A stretch of 15,733 bases of DNA, from assembly GCA_002780705.1 (NCBI GenBank), contig PEUP01000065.1:17594-33326 (forward strand), in the 5' to 3' direction. Under the pieces are notes generated by a model. The model saw nothing but the letters and a program-made list of their open reading frames with translations, was not told the origin of the DNA and ran no database searches. Position 1 is the first letter of the stretch, and each line of letters opens with the position of its first letter. Made by a program: the position numbers and the translations under genes. The stretch comes from Elusimicrobia bacterium CG03_land_8_20_14_0_80_50_18. GTDB taxonomy: Bacteria; CG03. Below are positions 1 through 6,452 of the stretch, piece after piece.

Positions 1-110
1 CCCCCGGCATGTTTATTCTGTAAAAACGCCAGGGAATAGTCAGCGGAGAAACCGCCGACACGGCGGTTCCCTGCCTACCGGCAGGCAGGGATTCCGTCCC
101 CCGGCATGTT
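1..110. repeat. Nested inverted repeats flanked by a 13-base direct repeat
   Basis: The first 119 bases hold no convincing gene. The 13-mer CCCCCGGCATGTT occurs at 1-13 and again at 98-110. Between the copies are two inverted repeats: AACCGCC (50-56) pairs with GGCGGTT (62-68) around a 5-base loop, and CCCTGCCT (69-76) pairs with AGGCAGGG (83-90) around a 6-base loop. An outer AGGGAA (31-36) could alternatively pair with TTCCCT (67-72). Palindromes built on CTGCC/GGCAG recur in many candidate-phylum genome assemblies in my recollection, so this is probably a dispersed repeat-family member. The direct repeats could be a target duplication or the edge of a tandem array. The neighbouring gene is too close to 110 for a conventional terminator-plus-promoter layout to be clear. 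Confidence 0.6.
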
Positions 111-119
111 AGGCATATT

Positions 120-560
120 ATGAAAGACAACTATAAGAAACGGGTCGCGGCGGCAAACAAAAAAAACCGGAAAAAATTTCTCAAGATACCTTTTGCCGAA
201 AGAATGATACTGATCCCACAGTGCCTGAGGAATTCCAAAAAATGCAGAGCCAAGGAATCGGGACCGTTTTTTATCTGCGCGGACTGCGGCGCCTGTAAGA
301 TAAAAAAAATCAGAGAAAAGGCCTCGCGGCTCGGATACAAAAAAATCTATATCCTCAAAGGCGGCAAGATCATACCCTCCCTTTTTGAAAAGGATAAGCC
401 GCTCGCCGTCATAGGTGTTGCCTGCGAATGGGAAGGGTTTTTGGGCCAGAAAATTTGCGGCGAATTCAAGATACCCGTTCAGTTCTTCCCGCTTTCGCGC
501 GACGGCTGCGCCGACACCGATGTGGGCACAGACGCCTTTCTGAAATTCATAGAAGAATGA
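120..560 (+). CDS. DUF116 family protein
   Basis: A 146-residue protein of unknown biochemical function that matches the DUF116 pattern. It is basic at the N-terminus (about residues 1-25, rich in Lys/Arg), followed by LIPQCLRN and a cluster of cysteines (an xCRAK segment, then CADCGACKI, about residues 35-60). After that come a GGKIIPSL stretch, the hydrophobic AVIGVACEWE and a C-terminal PVQFFPLSRDGCADTDV segment, all typical of the family. The cysteine spacing suggests metal or Fe-S binding, which is inference. The family often has an extra N-terminal part that is absent here, so this is essentially the core domain alone. The stop codon overlaps the miaA start (ATGA at 557-560), which indicates translational coupling. 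No strong ribosome binding site precedes ATG 120. Confidence 0.8.
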   Translation: MKDNYKKRVAAANKKNRKKFLKIPFAERMILIPQCLRNSKKCRAKESGPFFICADCGACKIKKIREKASRLGYKKIYILKGGKIIPSLFEKDKPLAVIGVACEWEGFLGQKICGEFKIPVQFFPLSRDGCADTDVGTDAFLKFIEE

Positions 561-1498
561 AGAAACCGCCGGGCATTTCCGTGATACCCGTCATCACCGG
601 CTCAACGGCATGCGGGAAAACCGACACGGCTTTCGCGCTGGCTGTCAGGACAAAGGGGGCGATTATCAACGCGGACTCTCAGAGCGTTTATAAATATTTC
701 AGCATCGGCACATCCAAAGCCCCCGGGTTCATGAGAAAAAAAATAAAACACTACCTCGTGGATTTCAGGGATCCGGAAAAACAGTTTTCAGCCGGAGATT
801 TTGTTATCCTCGCCGGGCGCGCCGCCGAAAAAATAAAACGCTTCGGAAAATTACCCATAATCTGCGGCGGCACCGGTCTTTACATCAGCGCCCTTCAGGG
901 GGGTATCTCCCCCATAGCTTCTTCCGCGAAAATACGCGCCGAAGTCGCCGGGATGACGCCGGCGGAACAGCTGAAAGAACTGAAAAAAATTGATCCCGCC
1001 ATGTACGCGTCCATTGATAAAAAAAATCCCAGAAGAGTGTCCAGAGCCCTTGAGATACACAGGGTCACCGGCCTGCCCCCCGGCGAAGCTCTGGCGAAAA
1101 ACTTCATACCCGGCATGGACCTCAAAGTCTTCTTTCTGTCCATGCCCAGAGAAGAGCTTTACCGCAGAATAGACGAGAGGGTGGACAGAATGATAGCGCA
1201 GGGGCTCGTAAACGAGGTGAAGAGAATACTAAAAAGGGGCGTGAGGGAAAACGCGCCGCCTTTTTCGGCGATAGGGTATAAGGAAATACTTGAGCACATC
1301 AGGGGAGAAATTACGCTCGCGGAAGCCGCTGAAAAAATAAAATTCAGAACTCATCATCTCTCAAGAAAACAGGAAATCTGGTGGAGAAAAAAAGGCGCCG
1401 TCACAATCAGCGTTTCCGGAAAGAAAGCTGCTGAGGCGGCGGCGGAAATTGAAAAAATTTTATATAATGAGTCTGCAATAACAGCATCGGGATATTGA
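557..1498 (+). CDS. miaA: tRNA dimethylallyltransferase (MiaA)
   Basis: Transfers a dimethylallyl group from DMAPP to N6 of A37 in tRNAs reading UNN codons, in the cytoplasm. The 313-residue protein starts at the ATG overlapping the upstream stop (ATGA); an in-frame start 129 bases earlier would lie inside the DUF116 gene and add residues outside the family. Visible motifs are the P-loop GSTACGKT (residues 15-22), the substrate-binding NADSQSVY with catalytic Asp, IGTSKA, the GGTGLY segment, the NPRRVSRALEIHRVTG block and the C-terminal tRNA-binding region with FSAIGYKE and TRHLSRKQ-like residues. Length is normal for the family. The final dozen residues after EKILYNE look unconserved. The stop codon is followed one base later by the structured element at 1500-1622. 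Confidence 0.95.
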   Translation: MKKPPGISVIPVITGSTACGKTDTAFALAVRTKGAIINADSQSVYKYFSIGTSKAPGFMRKKIKHYLVDFRDPEKQFSAGDFVILAGRAAEKIKRFGKLPIICGGTGLYISALQGGISPIASSAKIRAEVAGMTPAEQLKELKKIDPAMYASIDKKNPRRVSRALEIHRVTGLPPGEALAKNFIPGMDLKVFFLSMPREELYRRIDERVDRMIAQGLVNEVKRILKRGVRENAPPFSAIGYKEILEHIRGEITLAEAAEKIKFRTHHLSRKQEIWWRKKGAVTISVSGKKAAEAAAEIEKILYNESAITASGY

Positions 1499-1499
1499 C

Positions 1500-1622
1500 C
1501 AAGCACAGCAGATGGTATCCGGCGCGGGCCATATGAGCGAGGAGTTTGACACGGTGCTCCGAGCGAATTGGCAGCGAAGCGCATACCTGAGCGGCCGTCG
1601 GCGGATACCTCTGATGTGATTG
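1500..1622 (+). ncRNA. Candidate structured RNA (cis-leader of aroQ or small RNA)
   Basis: The miaA-aroQ gap folds on paper into a compact structure. The left arm 1500-1521 pairs with the right arm 1602-1622 through blocks of 3, 4, 4 and 8 Watson-Crick pairs (CAA/TTG, CACA/TGTG, CAGA/TCTG, GGTATCCG/CGGATACC), interrupted only by two single G-A mismatches and one bulged T at 1513. Inside it, 1528-1544 pairs with 1557-1572 (P2) around the 12-base loop TTTGACACGGTG. P2 contains GGAG/CTCC, a tandem G-A step, GC/GC, a second tandem G-A step, AT/AT, a bulged T and GCCA/TGGC. The 1573-1601 segment is less clear; CGC/GCG or GCC/GGC mini-hairpins are possible. I do not recognise a known riboswitch, 6S, SRP or tRNA signature. 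Strand is inferred from flanking genes. An alternative is a palindromic mobile repeat. Confidence 0.55.
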
Positions 1623-1646
1623 CCGAAAACACGAATAATTTGGAAG

Positions 1647-1654
1647 AAGGGAGG
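1647..1654 (+). promoter_or_regulatory. Ribosome binding site of aroQ
   Basis: AAGGGAGG lies four bases before ATG 1659. It decides the aroQ start: an earlier in-frame ATG at 1620 would lie within the right arm of the preceding structured element and add residues not found in type II dehydroquinases. Confidence 0.75.
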
Positions 1655-1658
1655 AAAG

Positions 1659-2096
1659 ATGAAAATACTTGTGATAAACGGGCCCAACATGGACAAGCTG
1701 GGTAAGAGAGACGCTTCGGTTTACGGCGCTGAGACGCTTGCGGAAATAAACAAAAAAATAAGCGCGCTCGCCGCGGAACTCGGTGCTGAGGTCAGTTTCT
1801 ACCAGAGCTCATCCGAAGGAGACATCGTTTCCAAGATCGGAAACGCGGATGAAAAATATGACGGGGCGGTGATAAATCCCGCGGCCTATACTCACACTTC
1901 CGTGGCCATAAGAGACGCGATAGAGGCCGCGAAAATACCCTTCGCCGAAACGCACATGTCCAACATATACTCGCGGGAAGACTTCAGGTCCAAATCCATG
2001 ACGGCGCCGGTGTGTGCCGGACAGATATGCGGCTTCGGCGCCGAGTCATACCTGCTCGCGCTGAGGGCTATAGTTTCCCTGTTAAAGAAAAAATGA
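1659..2096 (+). CDS. aroQ: 3-dehydroquinate dehydratase, type II (AroQ)
   Basis: Converts 3-dehydroquinate to 3-dehydroshikimate in the shikimate pathway; type II enzymes are small dodecamers. The protein has 145 residues, normal for the family. Residues equivalent to the known active site are all present: R17 and Y22 on the flexible lid (GKRDASVYG), N73 (VINPAAYTHTS), H79, H99 (ETHMSN) and R110 (REDFRSKS). The usual QSNHEGE is QSSSEGD here, a mild divergence next to the active site. The start at 1659 follows a strong ribosome binding site. It is the first gene of the long run aroQ-peptidase-efp-accB-accC, an order well known from Firmicutes and other phyla, and it lies directly behind the candidate structured RNA that may regulate it. 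Confidence 0.95.
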   Translation: MKILVINGPNMDKLGKRDASVYGAETLAEINKKISALAAELGAEVSFYQSSSEGDIVSKIGNADEKYDGAVINPAAYTHTSVAIRDAIEAAKIPFAETHMSNIYSREDFRSKSMTAPVCAGQICGFGAESYLLALRAIVSLLKKK

Positions 2097-3076
2097 ACAG
2101 GGGCCGCCTCTCCCGCCTTGAGCGCCTGCTGAAACAAAAGGGGCTGAAATCGGCTGTGAGCTGTGACCCTTCGGACATATTATATTTCACAGGCATGCGG
2201 GCGGAGGGAGCTTATTTCCTCTTCCACAGAGGCGAGGCAGGACTCTTTCTCAACAGTCTTTACCCCCGCGACAAGAAATGGAAGGCGCCGGGCTCAGCGC
2301 TGAAAAAAATAAAATTGGGCAAAACCGGCATTGAGCCTTCCAAATTCTCTCTATCATCAATGGCGGCCTTCAAGAAAATGACAGGATGTCAAATCGTTCA
2401 TACGGAGCCTCTTTTCGCCAAGATTCGAGCATTGAAAGAACCGGGAGAAATAATAAAAATACACGCGGCTCAAAAAATAAGCATGGCGCTGTGCTCCGGA
2501 ATGCGCCTGAAAGACGGAATGAGCGAGAAAGACGCCGTCTCTTACATATCTTCGCGCGCGCACGAACTGGCAGAGGGCCCGTCGTTTGAGCCCATCGCCG
2601 CTTTCGGCGCGAACAGCGCGTATCCTCACCACAGCCCCGGCGCCAAAAAATATGCCCGCGGAAAAACGGCGCTCATCGACATGGGTGTCCGATATAAGGG
2701 CTATTGCGCTGACTTGACGAGAATGAAGGGATTATTTAACATAAAAACTCTTTTGGGCAGAGCTTACGGGGCGGTGAAAAAAGCCCGGGATATGGCTTTG
2801 CCGCATATTGCGCCGGGCGCGGAAATAGGCGGTATAGCCAGGATTATAAATGACTATCTCGCCGGGCAGGGTTTTGAAAAAAACATACTCCATTCCGCCG
2901 GTCACGGCATAGGGCTTGATGTCCATGAGTGGCCGTCAATAAATTGCCGGGAAAGAGCAAAATTCGAGAAAGGGATGGTTTTCACTCTTGAACCGGGTCT
3001 CTATTTCAGGGGCGTCGGCGGAGTGCGGGTTGAAGATGTTTATGTCCTGGAGGACAAAGCGAGGGTGTTGGGATGA
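2093..3076 (+). CDS. M24 family aminopeptidase (Xaa-Pro peptidase type)
   Basis: A cytoplasmic dimetal peptidase expected to cleave the N-terminal residue before proline or to hydrolyse X-Pro dipeptides. The 327-residue protein has a creatinase-like N-terminal domain (about 1-115) and a pita-bread catalytic domain (about 118-327). All five metal ligands are visible: D196 (ALIDMG), D207 (GYCADLTR), H271 (SAGHGIGLDVHE), E300 (LEPGLYF) and E314 (GVRVEDV). It is about 25-30 residues shorter than typical PepQ/PapA proteins, mainly in the N-terminal domain and tail. The start is the ATG overlapping the aroQ stop (ATGA); an in-frame start at 2012 lies inside aroQ. It overlaps efp by the same ATGA pattern. 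Whether it is strictly a dipeptidase or an aminopeptidase P cannot be told from sequence alone. Confidence 0.9.
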   Translation: MNRGRLSRLERLLKQKGLKSAVSCDPSDILYFTGMRAEGAYFLFHRGEAGLFLNSLYPRDKKWKAPGSALKKIKLGKTGIEPSKFSLSSMAAFKKMTGCQIVHTEPLFAKIRALKEPGEIIKIHAAQKISMALCSGMRLKDGMSEKDAVSYISSRAHELAEGPSFEPIAAFGANSAYPHHSPGAKKYARGKTALIDMGVRYKGYCADLTRMKGLFNIKTLLGRAYGAVKKARDMALPHIAPGAEIGGIARIINDYLAGQGFEKNILHSAGHGIGLDVHEWPSINCRERAKFEKGMVFTLEPGLYFRGVGGVRVEDVYVLEDKARVLG

Positions 3077-3627
3077 TAAGTACTTCTGATTTTTCAAACG
3101 GCGTTTACATAAAGGTATCGGACAAACTTTACCGCATACTCTGGTTTCAGCACCACAAGCCAGGCAAAGGGCCGGCTATAATGAGGGTGAAGATGAAAGA
3201 TGTCTTCGGCGGGGCGACTATTGAAAGGACTTTCCGGGGCGGCGAAAAATTTGAATCGCCCGAAGTAACGCGCACATCCGTCAATTATTCGTATGAATCG
3301 GGAGACAGCCTCGTGTTCATGGATACAGACTACGAGCAGCACGAAATAAGTAAAGGCTCTATGGGTATGAGTGAACAATTCCTGGTGGAGGGCATGAAAG
3401 TGGTTATTGTCATGAGTGAGGGAAAAATTATAGATGTCGAGCTGCCTCCTTCCGTTGAGATGGAAGTGGAATACACAGAGCCCGGCGCCAAGGGCGACAC
3501 CGTTTCAAATGTGCTGAAGCCGGCGAGACTTCAAAACGGCCTTGAGGTAAAGGTGCCTCTCTTTATAAACGAGGGAGACAGGATAAAAATTGACACGCGA
3601 ACCGGAAAATACCTGGAAAGGATCTAA
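3073..3627 (+). CDS. efp: Translation elongation factor P
   Basis: Binds between the P and E sites and rescues ribosomes stalled on polyproline stretches. The 184-residue protein has the three-domain layout: an N-terminal KOW-like domain (1-63), an OB domain (about 65-128) and a C-terminal OB domain (about 129-184) with the signature DTVSNVLKPARLQNGLEVKVPLFINEGDRIKIDTRTGKYLER. The tip loop reads HHKPGKGPA, placing Lys32 where other EF-Ps carry a modified residue (beta-lysylation in E. coli, 5-aminopentanol in Bacillus). No modification enzyme (EpmA, EpmB, EarP, YmfI) is encoded in the window, so its modification is unknown. It overlaps the peptidase stop (ATGA) and lies 9 bases before accB. 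Confidence 0.97.
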   Translation: MISTSDFSNGVYIKVSDKLYRILWFQHHKPGKGPAIMRVKMKDVFGGATIERTFRGGEKFESPEVTRTSVNYSYESGDSLVFMDTDYEQHEISKGSMGMSEQFLVEGMKVVIVMSEGKIIDVELPPSVEMEVEYTEPGAKGDTVSNVLKPARLQNGLEVKVPLFINEGDRIKIDTRTGKYLERI

Positions 3628-3636
3628 CAGACGTCA

Positions 3637-4125
3637 ATGAACAATAAAACAAAATCCGCGCCGCCGGCCCCTTCCGAAGAACTGAATCTGAAAAAAATAA
3701 TGGAGGTCCTTGGCGAGACCGATGTCTGCGAATTTGAATACAGCAGGGGAGATCTGCACATCGTGCTCAAAAAAGAACCCGTCGCTGTCATATTGGGCGA
3801 GGATGAGAACACAGTGGAAACAGACAGCGCATCCTGCACGGCTGCGGAACCAGTCGCCGTTGAGAATGCGGCGGCGCGTGACTCCCGCAAAATCCTGAAA
3901 TCTCCCGCAGTCGGGACTTTCCATATCAGCGACGGTAACACGCTCCTTGCCGCGGTGGGCAAAAAGGTGAAAAAGGGGGGAAAGCTGGGCTGGGTGAACT
4001 CCATGGGCATCACGCAGGAGATCATGGCCGAGGCCGACCTCAAGATCACCGCTATCTTCTGCAAAGACAGGGAAGTCGTGGAATGGGGACAGAAGCTTTT
4101 TGAGGTAGAGGAAGAAAATGTTTAA
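3637..4125 (+). CDS. accB: AccB-like BCCP lacking the biotin-accepting lysine
   Basis: A 162-residue homologue of the biotin carboxyl carrier protein of acetyl-CoA carboxylase. It has the usual N-terminal BCCP segment (LNLKKIMEVLGETDVCEFEYSRGDLHIVL, read in two parts around residues 17-45), a variable linker (about 46-86) and a C-terminal biotinyl domain (about 87-158: KSPAVGTFHIS, KKVKKGG, WVNSMGITQEIMAE, VVEWGQKLFEVE). In the family the lysine of the E-A-M-K-M motif carries biotin. Here the aligned motif is N-S-M-G-I, so residue 124 is glycine (codon GGC) and biotinylation at this position is impossible. The thumb loop is also about two residues shorter. It overlaps accC by 8 bases. It may be a structural or regulatory subunit like plant BADC proteins, or a degenerating gene replaced by another BCCP. 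Confidence 0.85.
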   Translation: MNNKTKSAPPAPSEELNLKKIMEVLGETDVCEFEYSRGDLHIVLKKEPVAVILGEDENTVETDSASCTAAEPVAVENAAARDSRKILKSPAVGTFHISDGNTLLAAVGKKVKKGGKLGWVNSMGITQEIMAEADLKITAIFCKDREVVEWGQKLFEVEEENV

Positions 4126-5446
4126 GAAAGTGCTGGTTGCCAACAGAGGCGAGATCGCCTTACGGATCATAAGGGCGCTCAGGGAGATGGGCGTCAAATC
4201 CGTGGCCGTGTGCTCTGAGGCGGACAAGGATAATTTTTACTGCGGCCTCGCGGATGACAGCATATGCATCGGGCCGGCCGCGGCGGCGTCAAGTTATCTG
4301 AATGTTTCTCAGATAATAAGCGCCGCGCTCGTTAAAAAATGCGACGCCGTTCATCCCGGTTACGGATTCCTCGCGGAAAATCCTCATTTCGCCGAGATAT
4401 GCGCGTCCTACGGCCTGAGCTTCATAGGGCCGTCGGCGGAGACAATCGCCCTCGCGGGGCAGAAAGCTGACATAATAGACCTTGTTAAGCGGAAAAAAAT
4501 ACCCGTTGTACCTGGCTCAAAAGGCGTGGTGGCAAATGCCGCCGAAGCTAAAAAGATAGCCGCGGCCATAAAATATCCGGTGATAATCAAAGCCACCGCC
4601 GGAGGCGGCGGGAAAGGCATGCGGATTGTCCGCAGTGAAAAAGACATTGAGCAGGCCTTTGAACTCGCGGGGGCTGAGGCCAAAAACGCCTTCTCTAACG
4701 CGGGGCTTTATGTTGAAAAATATATTGAGGCCCCCCGCCACATAGAGATACAGATAGCCGCTGACAAGAAAGGCAAAGTGCTCTACTTCCCCGAAAGAGA
4801 CTGCTCTATACAAAGAAACCACCAGAAGGTCCTTGAAGAGGGGCCGTCGCCGCAGATAAACGCGAAACTGAGAAAAAAACTCGGCGAAACCGCCTGCCGT
4901 GTGGCGAAGCTGGTAAACTACACCACGGTCGGCACTGTTGAATTCCTCGTTTCAAAAAACGATTTTTATTTCATGGAGATGAACGCCAGGATACAGGTGG
5001 AACATCCCGTAACCGAATTTGTTTCAGATATAGATCTGATGAAACTGCAGATAGCCCTGGCCGCGGGAGAAGACCTGCCGCTCAACCAGGATGATGTAAA
5101 AGAAATATGCCATGCCGTGGAATGCAGGATCAATTCCGAGGACGAAAATTACATGCCTTCGGCCGGAAAAATTGAGAGACTCATTCTTCCGGGTGGTCCG
5201 GGAGTGCGGGTGGACACGGCAATGACGAACGGCTCTGAAATATCGCCCTTCTACGATTCCATGATAGCCAAGATAATCACCTACGGGAGGGACAGGGCCG
5301 AAGCCATAGAAAGGATGAAACGGGCTCTGCTTGAACTCAAAATAGAAGGCGTGACGACAAACATAGCTCTTCATCAGAAAATACTCCGGAATGAAAATTT
5401 TGTAAAAGGTTGCTACACCACGGATTTTATAGGTAGTATGAAATGA
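4118..5446 (+). CDS. accC: Acetyl-CoA carboxylase, biotin carboxylase subunit
   Basis: ATP- and bicarbonate-dependent carboxylation of protein-bound biotin, the first half-reaction of acetyl-CoA carboxylase. The 442-residue protein has the standard ATP-grasp architecture. Residues matching E. coli AccC are intact: K116, K158, the glycine-rich lid GGGGKGM (162-168), H208 (RHIE), H235/K237 (QRNHQK), E275, E287, N289, R291, E295 (FMEMNARIQVEHP) and R337 (VECRINSED). The enzyme therefore looks fully active, in contrast to the adjoining AccB, which lacks its biotin lysine. The start overlaps the accB end by 8 bases and the stop overlaps gmhA by ATGA. The carboxyltransferase genes accA and accD are not in this window, so the partner carrying biotin must be encoded elsewhere if the enzyme is functional. 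Confidence 0.96.
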   Translation: MFKKVLVANRGEIALRIIRALREMGVKSVAVCSEADKDNFYCGLADDSICIGPAAAASSYLNVSQIISAALVKKCDAVHPGYGFLAENPHFAEICASYGLSFIGPSAETIALAGQKADIIDLVKRKKIPVVPGSKGVVANAAEAKKIAAAIKYPVIIKATAGGGGKGMRIVRSEKDIEQAFELAGAEAKNAFSNAGLYVEKYIEAPRHIEIQIAADKKGKVLYFPERDCSIQRNHQKVLEEGPSPQINAKLRKKLGETACRVAKLVNYTTVGTVEFLVSKNDFYFMEMNARIQVEHPVTEFVSDIDLMKLQIALAAGEDLPLNQDDVKEICHAVECRINSEDENYMPSAGKIERLILPGGPGVRVDTAMTNGSEISPFYDSMIAKIITYGRDRAEAIERMKRALLELKIEGVTTNIALHQKILRNENFVKGCYTTDFIGSMK

Positions 5447-6000
5447 CTCTGCTGAAAAAAAACATAGCGGAACTGGCGACGCTCTTGAAAGACTTGGACA
5501 CCTGCGCTCCAGCTATAGAGAAAGCCGTTAAAACAATTAAAGGCGTCTTGAAAAAAAACGGCAAAATCCTGATATTCGGAAACGGCGGCTCCGCCGCTGA
5601 CGCGAATCATTTTGCCGCCGAACTCGTGTGCCGTTTTGAAAAGAACAGAAAGGCGCTGCCAGCGATATCCCTTAACACCGACACTTCGGTTCTGACGGCA
5701 ATCGGCAATGACTTCGCATATAAGAATATTTTCGCGCGGCAGATAGAAGCGCTTGGGAGCGGGGGCGATGCCGTAGTGGCTATTTCCACAAGCGGCAAAT
5801 CCGATAATATTGTCGAGGCCTGCCGAATCGCGCAAAGAAAAAAAATAAAAATCATAGCATTGACCGGCATGGCCGGCCTGCGCGGAGGAAAAACCGCGAA
5901 TGCCGTAATAGCCGTCCCCTCCCGGAAAACGGCCAGGATACAGGAAGCCCACGCCCTGATATTGCACACGCTCTGCGGGCTTTTGGAAAATGATATGTAA
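5443..6000 (+). CDS. gmhA: Sedoheptulose 7-phosphate isomerase (GmhA)
   Basis: First committed step of ADP-heptose synthesis: sedoheptulose 7-phosphate to D-glycero-D-manno-heptose 7-phosphate, used for LPS inner core or S-layer/other glycans. The 185-residue protein has a SIS-domain fold with GNGGSAADANHFAAEL (46-61), the sugar-phosphate loop ISTSGKSDN (114-122) and TARIQEAH near the end. Residues equivalent to the E. coli zinc and catalytic set are present: H56, E60, Q167 and H175. The start overlaps the accC stop (ATGA), and the 3' end overlaps rfaE2 by 11 bases. The kinase (HldA/RfaE domain I) and the phosphatase GmhB needed for the full pathway are not in the window. Confidence 0.94.
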   Translation: MTLLKKNIAELATLLKDLDTCAPAIEKAVKTIKGVLKKNGKILIFGNGGSAADANHFAAELVCRFEKNRKALPAISLNTDTSVLTAIGNDFAYKNIFARQIEALGSGGDAVVAISTSGKSDNIVEACRIAQRKKIKIIALTGMAGLRGGKTANAVIAVPSRKTARIQEAHALILHTLCGLLENDM

Positions 6001-6451
6001 GCTTTCCGCGGCGGCGGAAGCGGCCAGTCGCTCACGCGCGGCCGGGAAAAAAGTCGTGTTCACAAACGGCTGTTTTGACATCATACACTCGGGCCATGTG
6101 AAACTGCTCAATGACGCTAAAGCTTTCGGAGACATACTGATCGTCGGCCTGAATGAGTCATCTTCGGTGAGAGCCATAAAACCCGGAAGGCCCGTGAACA
6201 GCTTTGCCGAGCGTGCCGCGGTGCTCAACGCGCTGAAACCCGTTGATATCATCTTCGGGTTTAAGGAAACCACGCCCCTTGCGGCCATCAAAAAAATAAA
6301 GCCCGACATTCTTGTAAAGGGCGGGGACTGGAAAATATCAGAAATTGTCGGAGCGCCGTTCGTCAGATCCCGCGGCGGAAAAGTTCATACGGTAAAACTC
6401 AGAAAAAACCGCTCGACGACCGCCCTAATAAAAAAAATCAGGGAACTCTGA
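5990..6451 (+). CDS. rfaE2: Heptose 1-phosphate adenylyltransferase (RfaE domain II)
   Basis: Nucleotidyltransferase forming ADP-heptose from heptose 1-phosphate and ATP; it corresponds to the C-terminal domain of the bifunctional HldE protein. Over its 153 residues it shows the TNGCFDIIHSGHVKLL motif (25-40) with HxGH nucleotide-binding histidines H33 and H36, the GLNESSSVRAIKPGRPVN block (53-70), an R-x-x-V-L-N-A-L segment, DIIFGFKETTP (86-96), DILVKGGDW (106-114) and a terminal RSTTALIKKI. As a stand-alone protein it implies a separate kinase gene elsewhere. It overlaps gmhA by 11 bases. The two consecutive heptose genes are the best evidence in the window for a heptose-containing surface glycan. 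Confidence 0.93.
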   Translation: MICKLSAAAEAASRSRAAGKKVVFTNGCFDIIHSGHVKLLNDAKAFGDILIVGLNESSSVRAIKPGRPVNSFAERAAVLNALKPVDIIFGFKETTPLAAIKKIKPDILVKGGDWKISEIVGAPFVRSRGGKVHTVKLRKNRSTTALIKKIREL

Positions 6452-6452
6452 A

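Noticed and set aside
1546..1574. Consensus-like TTGACA at 1546-1551 as a -35 box for aroQ.
   Set aside because: No -10-like hexamer at 16-18 bases; the hexamer lies in the loop of the predicted inner hairpin.
1512..1619. A 35-codon plus-strand frame in the miaA-aroQ gap (starts MVSGAGHMSEEF), with an upstream in-frame ATG at 1467 interrupted by TAA at 1479.
   Set aside because: No ribosome binding site, no recognisable family, and the bases are better explained by extensive self-complementarity. It remains an alternative reading of the same segment.
1500..1622. tRNA-like reading (an 8-pair GGTATCCG/CGGATACC acceptor-like stem around about 80 bases, reminiscent of a selenocysteine tRNA).
   Set aside because: No T-loop GTTCRA sequence, no CCA end and no plausible anticodon arm; the helix also continues well beyond an acceptor stem.
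1610..1636. CTGATG followed by CCGAAA, resembling hammerhead ribozyme core pieces.
   Set aside because: The CUGAUGA core is not exact and no stem II connects the two pieces.
5413..6309. Long open frame of about 298 codons on the minus strand across gmhA and rfaE2.
   Set aside because: Both plus-strand genes have complete family motifs and residues; the minus-strand frame has no recognisable domain and is a shadow of biased codon use.
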